Source: Neostapfia colusana
Taxonomy: Eukaryota; Streptophyta; Magnoliopsida; Poales; Poaceae
Assembly (NCBI GenBank): GCA_030760725.1
Contig: JASWHV010000008.1
Coordinates: forward strand, 32,832,720 to 32,896,719
Reading direction: 5' to 3'
DNA length: 64,000 nt
Shown here piece after piece: positions 57,274 through 64,000 of the stretch; the first letter of the stretch is position 1; every line of letters begins with the position of its first letter. The notes under the pieces are model-generated. The model saw only the letters and a list, made by a program, of their open reading frames with translations, made no database searches and was not told the origin of the DNA. The position numbers and the translations under genes are program-made.

Positions 57274-58452
57274 CATTTCTCAAATATATTTTTACAGAGG
57301 ACAGCAGATAAGCAATTGGAGAACGGGTGGGTGGTGTCCAACTGTTCTCACCGTAGCGGCTACCCGGAAGCATTGTGGCAAATGCTCCAATATTTCGGGT
57401 ACAACCAGATGCCGCAATACTTCGCCAAGGAAGAAGGCGAAGAGGGGAACAAGACGTGGATGATCCATGTCGAAGTCCCTGCAGGACCTACGCCACCCGG
57501 TTGGGTGCCGTTCACCGTCACGGTGAGAGGAAGACAGCCGGAAGGGATGTGGCAAGTGGCAGCCCGTGACACCATGTCACGTTTCTGCCAACTACACGTG
57601 CAGGCTATGGAGGGCACTCCATACGCGCTCATTCTGGTGGAGGGACGGGCTCAGCATGTGTGGGAAGAGAGGTACCTGGAGGCAATGGACCCGAGTTGCC
57701 CAAGGTACAACCACGCGGAGGCAAACCTTAGCCTCCAGACGAGAGCGGGAAACGCCGTGATGGACAGCCAAGATGTTCATACGGAGCATCTCGCCACAAA
57801 GCTCAAGGAGAGCATAAGCCGTGGAGATCATTTCGAGAGTGCCCACAGCGCACTCCGCAATGTGCTCCTTCCGACGATCAAGCGACTGAATGAACAACAC
57901 AATCAGTTGCATCGTCTGAAGAAGGCGAAGAGAAAAAGCCGTGTCGACACCGCGGCGTTGCAAGAACTGGTACAAAATCTGACCCAGCAGAACAAGGAAC
58001 TTACTCAAGAGCGAGACGACGCTATTGAGGAAGGGCAAGGCTGGGAAGAAGATTACAACCAAGCCATGGACGAGGTGCATGCATTGCAGGACCTCGTACC
58101 TCCGGTATTGGGCATACCGGTGGTCTTGGGTCTTCCAGCAATGGGAGAACCCAGAATAGGGAGAAGGAGGCGGTCCTTCTCAGAAGTTTCGGATGGTGAA
58201 TCGCCCACCATCAGGTCCACGCTGGCAACCACCACAGCGGTCGATGCCGTTCCGCAGTCGGCCGTACTCTTCACTAGCATTCAGGCCGGCACTGCCAGTA
58301 CCACCACAACAACAACAGCAGCAGCGGGCGATGCCGCGTGCGTATGCACCTCAGCAGCGCATGCCGGGCTTTCGTCCCCCCAGCACTACACCAGCAGCGG
58401 CCACATGTTACAAGTGTGGTCGTCCAGGACACTTCGCGAGCAGTTGTCTTGA
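57274..58452 (+). CDS. Unrelated ORF in the gag position of D (uncharacterised, coiled coil)
   Basis: Open from 57274 to the TGA at 58450-58452. The first ATG is only at 57382, so translation may begin there or in an upstream spliced exon. Residues of about 20-115 from the TTG at 57316 form a compact domain (YPEALWQMLQYFGY, TWMIHVEVPAG, VAARDTMSRFCQLHVQAMEG). Residues 195-265 are a charged Gln/Glu/Lys-rich stretch likely to be a coiled coil. It has no similarity to the capsid of A, B or C, which occupies this place there. From memory, similar uncharacterised proteins are common in grass genomes near retroelements; a search would be needed. The last 260 bp overlap the next frame, and the real reading probably shifts there. 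Confidence 0.7.
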   Translation, partial: HFSNIFLQRTADKQLENGWVVSNCSHRSGYPEALWQMLQYFGYNQMPQYFAKEEGEEGNKTWMIHVEVPAGPTPPGWVPFTVTVRGRQPEGMWQVAARDTMSRFCQLHVQAMEGTPYALILVEGRAQHVWEERYLEAMDPSCPRYNHAEANLSLQTRAGNAVMDSQDVHTEHLATKLKESISRGDHFESAHSALRNVLLPTIKRLNEQHNQLHRLKKAKRKSRVDTAALQELVQNLTQQNKELTQERDDAIEEGQGWEEDYNQAMDEVHALQDLVPPVLGIPVVLGLPAMGEPRIGRRRRSFSEVSDGESPTIRSTLATTTAVDAVPQSAVLFTSIQAGTASTTTTTTAAAGDAACVCTSAAHAGLSSPQHYTSSGHMLQVWSSRTLREQLS

Positions 58453-60157
58453 GAGGCAAGGCGGCGGAGTGGCACCGCAGTTTCCGGGGAGGAATCAACC
58501 CCGGAACCCTACTAATGCGCGGTGGGCAAACCCTAGGCCCGGCACCGTCCACCACCTTGCCATTGAGGATGTGCCGGAGGGCGAGCCAATCCTTGCGGGT
58601 ATGTTCCAACTCCACCAGCATCCCGCTATAGTACTGTTTGATTCAGGCGCCACACATAATTTTATTAGCCAAGCTTTCATTGCTAAACACAGCTTGCCAA
58701 TACTAGCCACCAATACTCCATATTTAATTTGTTCACTGGGTGGGAAGATTTCAGCAAGCGTAATGGTTTCCAAAGAACCATTATACTTAGCGGGTAGAAT
58801 GTACCCCACGTCTCTCATTATCTTAGAGGGACAGAAGGTCGATGTCATCCTAGGGATGTCGTGGTTAACCCGCCACGGCGCTGTTCTAGACACCGTCCTT
58901 CGAGTCGTGCACTTAAACTCAGAGGTGCACGGTTCTCACTTATTATTTCTGGACAGTCCAGAAATAAAACTTCCAAGTCTCTATCAAGCCACAACCATCA
59001 GATTGGAAGATATTCCAGTGGTCCAAGAGTTCCCTGACGTATTCCCGGATGATTTGCCGGGGATGCCACCCGAGAGAGAGGTGGAGTTCAAGATTGAACT
59101 TGCACCGGGAACCATGCCAATATCCCGAAGACCGTACAAGATGGCGCCCAAGGAGTTGGCTGAACTGAAGACTCAGCTCACGGACCTTCTGGAGAAGGGT
59201 TTTATTAGGCCGAGCTCCTCGCCATGGGGATGCTCGGCATTATTTGTCAAGAAGAAGGATGAGACGTTACGGCTTTGCATGGACTATCGTCCATTAAATG
59301 CCGTAACCATCAAGAACAAGTACCCGTTGCCACGGATCGACATGTTGTTTGATCAGTTGGTCGAAGCAAAGATCTTTTCCAAGATGGATTTAAGATCCAG
59401 GTACCATCAGATTAAGATAAGGGCTGAGGACATTCCAAAGACAGCTTTCTCGACAAGGTACGGACTTTATGAGTACCTGGTCATGTCCTTCGGCCTCACC
59501 AATGCTCCAGCTCACTTCATGTACTTGATGAACTCGGTATTCATGCCGGAGCTGGACAAGTTTGTCGTGGTCTTCATCGACGACATCCTGGTATATTCCA
59601 AGTCGGAGGAAGATCACAAGAAGCATCTGCGTATAGTCTTGCAACGGCTGCGGGATCACAAGTTATACGCAAATATAAGCAAATGCGAGTTTTGGATATC
59701 GCAAGTGCCTTTCCTCGGGCATATCATCTCAGCGGAGGGTATCGCTGTGGACCCGAGCAAGATCACTCAAGTGCTGAATTGGAAATCCCCGAGAACTGTT
59801 CACGAGGTACGGAGTTTCCTCGGACTCGCGGGATATTATCGGAGGTTCATTCCGAACTTCTCGAAGATTGCCAAGCCAATGACAGAGCTGCTGATGAAGG
59901 CTACCAAATATGTTTGGAGTCCAACATGTGAAGCAGCATTCAAGGCTTTAGTCAAGCACCTGACATCAGCACCGGTTTTGGCGCAGCCAGACACAACAAA
60001 ACCGTTCGATGTGTACTGCGATCCATCCGGCATTGGGCTCGGATGTGTGCTGACGCAAGACCGAAGAGTGGTCGCGTATGATCATGGCAGCTTAGAAACC
60101 ATGAGCAAAATTATCCAACTCACGACTTGGAGCTCGCTGCCGTGGTACTTGCACTAA
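58193..60157 (+). pseudogene. pol: Element D gag C-terminus, protease, RT and start of RNase H
   Basis: A Pro/Gln-rich linker with a short Gln run, zinc knuckle CYKCGRPGHFASSC (58406-58447, C-X2-C-X4-H-X4-C), protease with DSGATHNFIS, RT with FIDD intact (59579-59584), connection and the first part of RNase H. The frame is lost by a 1-bp deletion near 60081, compared with A and C. Unusual residues: DLRSRYHQ for DLRSGYHQ in RT and YCDPSG for YCDASG in RNase H. The frame is +1 relative to the preceding ORF, so expression needs either frameshifting or separate initiation. Confidence 0.9.
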
Positions 60158-61497
60158 AAATGTGGAGGCACTACCTACTCGGTAACCTCGTACATCTATA
60201 TACCGACCACAAAAGCCTCAAGTACATATTCACTCAGAAGGAGCTGAACATGAGGCAACGAAGATGGTTAGAACTGATAAAGGATTACGAAATAGAGATC
60301 CATTATCATCCGGGCAAAGCAAACGTAGTGGCGGATGCGCTGAGCCGCAAGTCACACGTCAACAATCTGACCATCACACCGTTGGAAGAGAGCGAACCAC
60401 CACTACATGTGATTCCACACGGAGCTCTCTACAACCTAGCTTTGATCCCCACCATCCGTGAAGAGATAGCGGATGCTCAGAAACATGACAAGGGCATGTC
60501 GCATTTGCGGAGACGTGTAGACAGTGGGGAGCTCAAATGTTTCCGGAAGGACGGAGACGGCGTCCTATGGTTCAAGGACCGGATCATCGTACCCCGAAAC
60601 CCGGAGTTACGGAAGAAAATCTTTGATGAGGCTCATTTGTCAAAGTTTTCTATTCACCCCGGCAGCAACAAGATGTATCAAGAACTCAAAAGCAAGTTTT
60701 GGTGGACACGGATGAAGCGAGAGACTGCAAAATATGTGTCCGAGTGTGATACATGTCGAAGGGTGAAGGCAGATCACATGCGGAAACCGGGACTGCTGCA
60801 ACCACTGGGCATTCCTGCCTGGAAGTGGGAGGATGTGAGCATGGACTTCATCGTCGGTTTACCCACCACCTTGCAGAAACATGATTCTGTATGGGTGATC
60901 GTCGATCGTCTCACCAAAGTTGCCCATTTCATCCCGGTCAACACCAACTACAACGCCAAGAAGTACGCTGAACTGTACATCTCACGGTTCCTATGCTTGT
61001 ACGGCGTACCCCGTACTATCATATCGGATCGGGGCACTTTATTTGTGTCCCGTTTTTGGGAGCAGCTGCACGCTGCCTTGGGGACGAAGCTGATCCGTAG
61101 TTCAGCATACCACCCGCAGACGGATGGGCAAATGGAGCGGGTAAATCAGATCCTAGAAGACATGCTACGAGCTTGTGCTATCAACCACGGCAAGAATTGG
61201 GATGATCACTTGCCGTTAGCCGAATTCTCGTACAATAATGGATACCAAGCCAGCATCAAGATGGCACCTTACGAGGCGCTATACGGTAGGAAGTGTCGCA
61301 CACCATTGAACTGGTGTCAGTCTGGCGAAAGGGTTACCTTCGGGATTGACCTTGTCAACAACGCGGAAGAAAAGGTTCGACTAATTCAAGCAAACCTAAA
61401 AGCCGCTCAATCCCGTCAGAAACAGTATGCAGACCGGAGAAGGCGGCCATTACAATTCGAAGTTGGAGATCACGTATACCTACGGTGTCTCCAATGA
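60127..61497 (+). pseudogene. pol: Element D RNase H (rest) and integrase
   Basis: Continues pol in the next frame: RNase H end (LYTDHKSLKYIF, HPGKANVVADALSRK), integrase zinc domain (HLSKFSIHPGSNKMY..CDTCRR), and core with all three acidic residues (MDFIVG, SDRG, MERVNQ). A 1-bp deletion near 61482 ends the frame at CLQ-stop. Apart from these two single-base losses the region is well preserved, in keeping with a recent insertion. Confidence 0.9.
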
Positions 61498-61892
61498 AGG
61501 GCGTAAACAGATTTGAGGTGAGAGGAAAGTTGGCACCCCGATTCATCGGTCCATTCCAGATTACCGAAAGATGTGGATCGGTGGCATACCGGCTGAAATT
61601 ACCAGAAGCACTTTCCGGTGTGCACGACGTCTTTCACATTGCCCAGCTGAGGAAGTGTCTTAAGCTATCAACTACCGTTCAGCTGGAGGATATTGAAGAA
61701 GTGCAACCAGATCTCACCTATCGGGAGGAACCGGTGCAGATTATTGATGAAAAGGCCCGAACCACATGCAACCGTATGTTGTGGTTCTACAAGGTTCTAT
61801 GGAGTAATCACTCCGTGGATGAAGCGACATGGGAGATCGAAGAATTTCTTCGCGCTAACTACCCCGACTTTTTCACGTCGCATATCCGGTAA
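61485..61892 (+). pseudogene. pol: Element D integrase C-terminus and chromodomain
   Basis: Third frame segment: GKLAPRFIGPFQITERCGSVAYRLKLP, HDVFHIAQLRK, then a chromodomain-like tail (FYKVLWSNHSVDEATWEIEEFL) to the stop at 61890-61892. The tail is thought to direct integration to modified chromatin in chromoviruses. Confidence 0.9.
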
Positions 61893-61945
61893 TTTTCCAC
61901 CGTCCTCTCTCTCATTTTCACCTTATAATCTCGGGACGAGATTCT

Positions 61946-61961
61946 TTTAAGGGGGGAGGAA
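61946..61961 (+). other. Element D polypurine tract
   Basis: TTTAAGGGGGGAGGAA directly before the LTR start TGTAAGGGCC at 61962. Confidence 0.88.
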
Positions 61962-64000
61962 TGTAAGGGCCTCAGTTTTTGACACACATTTGAAGTGTTC
62001 ATCACCACACCACACACCTCATTTGAGGAAAGATGATGAACACAAATGAAGAGCAAGTAACCACCATCAACATGCTCATTAGAGAACAAACTCACATATT
62101 GCAAAAGTGGTATTTCCCGCATGTGATATAGGTGGGCTGGACATATGAAAACTACTGCACATTGCTAAGGGTGTCCATGCCAAGTTTCACCCAAATTCAA
62201 AACTTGTTGAGGTCATTTTGGGTATAGTTAGAAAGAGGGCAGTTTGAAACCATATTCAAATTCAAACTGTTTCTATCCCCTGAATTTAAAAGTGGGAGGC
62301 ATATTCTTATTCAGCACATTTTTGTGAGCTCACACACCAATTTTCACTCCATTTGGAGTTGATCTTGACATGAGCTAAGTGGGACAAATTCAAACTTTAT
62401 TTGAATTCAAAACTGAACTTTTGCTGAAATTCATTCAAACCAAACCTAATTTGAATTCTACTCAATTCAAATGGCTGATGGGTGAATAATTTGATTCACC
62501 AGGGGTATTTTGGGGCTCACTGTTTACAACAGTGATTAGGAGTAAATTTCAGAGGTTAAAACCCCGGGTGGGACCCACATGTCATAGAGAGAAGGAGGCA
62601 AAACTTGCACACAAAGTCATAGCCTCGGTGGGAAATTCCACCGAGCAGCTGTCGGCTGTGCCACCGAGCAGCTGCCGGTGCCACCAGCTGCTTCCCCTCT
62701 CCGCACTGGCGCTCAGGGCGGCTCGCTCGCGCCCCCACGCGACCGTCACCGCCTCAACGGGGTGAAGACCGGGTGCCTTCTTATCCCCGTGAGCGACACT
62801 GGGCGGCGCCATTCCTTTTCTTCCCGAGCTCTCGGTCGATCGGTAAAACACAGCAAACAATCGTGTCCTCGCCTCTCCGAGTTGCCAGGCAACATCCTGA
62901 GCTCGACCACCACCCTCCCAACGCCTGAACCACCGGGTTTCGGCCCCTGTTCCCATGATCAACGACGACCGCCGCAGTTTAGCTGAAGGACGGCGATCGG
63001 TCTCACGTGGGCAGCACACTACAGCCACTTCCACGGCCGAGCAAGGGCGGCAAAAGGAGCGCACGGACTCCACGCTGCTTCCACCTGAAGCTCAAGCCAC
63101 GCCGTGAACTCTCGCCGGCGAATTCTCAGTTTTTGCTCCGGCGACCGTAAACCGAGCTTCCGGTACGGTTTCTTTAAATTCTCGCTCTATGATCTTTCGG
63201 AGGTCATCAAATCTTGCACATAGACACTGGAATAGCCGTCGATCAAGTTCTTTTCTGCACCCGTGGCGTGAAACTGTCTAGGAGTGACGAATTTCGAGCT
63301 CGATCGAGGGCGGTCATGGCGGGCACGATCGGTCACACGGTGCCGACCAACTTGCCACCATCCCTGAACCCTTTTGATACCTTGTCGAGCTTCCTAGAGG
63401 TACACTGATGCTGTAGGACCGTTTGTTCGAGGTGTTGGCGGGTTAGAACCCACGGTCGACGGCGCCGAACCTCAACCGAGGCCGCGGCACGTCGCCGAGC
63501 TATTTCCGGTCACCCCCAGCCCAATCTGACACCACCGACGTGTTCCTCAACGTCAACAACCCCCTGGCGGCGAGTTACAGACCCTGGGAGGTCCGGCAGC
63601 GGCGAGCCGGTGAGCCCCGAGTCTGCTCTGGCGAGGTCGGCGGCGCGGGCGCGAGAGAACGGCGGGAGGAAGACGAAGCCGGCTGGCCCACGTGTCAGCG
63701 GCTGAAGAATTTAAATCGGGATCGGGTGTGACTGGGGATTGGCTGTGCTGGCGCGCAAATACCCTGTGAGCTCCGGTGTGCCGGACACCTCCACGCTCGA
63801 CACGTGTCCCCGCGGGCCCCTGAGAGTTTAAACTTTTTCCCCGATTTTCAGAATTCTTCCAAACTTCAAATCCTCATAACTTTGGCTAGAAAGCTCCAAA
63901 TTGAGTGAACCAAATTTTTCTGGATTCAGCTCTCTGAGTACTTTCCAGCAAATCAAGTTTAACTTCATGAAATTCCTTATTTCTCCAGAATTAATTCCTC
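61962..64000 (+). mobile_element. Element D 3' LTR (first 2.0 kb)
   Basis: Matches 51718-53756 with few differences. It includes the box GTGGGACCCACATGTCAT (62568-62585), the GC-rich island and the closing GGCCCACGTGTCAG (63685-63698). It is cut by the window edge. No gene is seen. Confidence 0.94.
62568..62585 (+). promoter_or_regulatory. GTGGGACCCAC-ATGTCAT box (D 3' LTR)
   Basis: Identical to the copy at 52325-52342. Confidence 0.42.

Larger units (their letters stand above)
51718..64000 (+). mobile_element. Element D, Ty3/gypsy chromovirus with replaced gag (runs off right edge)
   Basis: 5' LTR (51718-55799), PBS, leader, an unrelated ORF in the capsid position, gag zinc knuckle, nearly intact pol, polypurine tract and the first 2.0 kb of the 3' LTR. 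It is inserted in the LTR of E2. The 5-bp duplication (perhaps GCCTC at 51713-51717) cannot be confirmed because the right end is outside. The overlapping 2 kb of the two LTRs are nearly identical by eye, so it is one of the youngest insertions here. Confidence 0.93.

Noticed and set aside
57316..58452. The D ORF as an independent host gene
   Set aside because: It lies between the leader and the zinc knuckle/pol of one element, on the same strand and with no promoter of its own. It is treated as part of the element, although its origin may be cellular.
1..64000. tRNA, rRNA, CRISPR arrays, host protein genes, centromere satellite
   Set aside because: No tRNA cloverleaf, rRNA sequence, spaced direct repeats, tandem satellite or host-type coding region was recognised. 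The tRNA-like strings are primer-binding sites.

Overview
The window is a heterochromatin-like block from a plant nuclear genome, most likely a grass. It consists entirely of nested Ty3/gypsy LTR retrotransposons, and I find no host gene, rRNA or tRNA gene. The evidence for a plant is four complete or partial primer-binding sites matching the 3' end of plant initiator tRNA-Met, integrases that end in chromodomain-like tails (chromovirus type, probably the Tekay/Del branch), and very long LTRs of 2.7 to 4.3 kb. Grass is an inference from the style of the LTRs and of one extra ORF. The species cannot be read from the sequence.

Layout, left to right. Element F (minus strand) gives its 3' LTR (1-6289, running off the left edge) and an integrase remnant (6334-7317). 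Its LTR is split by a solo LTR (632-4686, minus strand, perfect TCTAA duplication) of the same family as element D. At about 7318 F is fused abruptly to element A (plus strand, to 19614), which has a truncated 5' LTR, a decayed gag-pol and a 3' LTR ending inside the reverse transcriptase of element E1 (19615-24833, plus strand). E1 sits in the gag of an opposite-strand relative, E2. E2 is further split by element C (plus strand, 25015-49398, duplication GTTCC). C in turn carries element B (plus strand, 28587-42334, duplication CTCGG) inserted in its protease active-site codons. E2 resumes at 49404-51717 with the start of gag, the PBS and its 5' LTR, which is interrupted by element D (plus strand, 51718 to beyond the right edge).

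Order of events read from the nesting: E2 is oldest, then E1 in E2, A in E1, C in E2, B in C, and D in E2. By eye the LTR pairs of B and D are the most alike and those of A the least. A large deletion joined F to A and removed the left halves of F, E1 and A. Gag-pol is broken in A, B, E1 and F. C keeps an unbroken pol of about 1,080 codons behind a dead gag and a deleted PBS. D has a nearly intact pol, but in place of capsid it encodes an unrelated protein.

The most interesting content is non-coding or semi-coding structure inside the LTRs. (1) A hairpin with covarying arms and an almost invariant loop of about 25 nt recurs in A, B, C and D. (2) A small exon-like block of 69, 81 or 84 nt, bounded by TAG and AAG/GCAAG, keeps an acidic reading frame in one phase in families D, E and F. 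(3) A second hairpin lies just after the poly(A) signal. (4) Paired GGNCCCAC-TGTCA boxes bracket a GC-rich island. Together these suggest that the LTRs contain a split, gene-like leader rather than a simple U3-R-U5.
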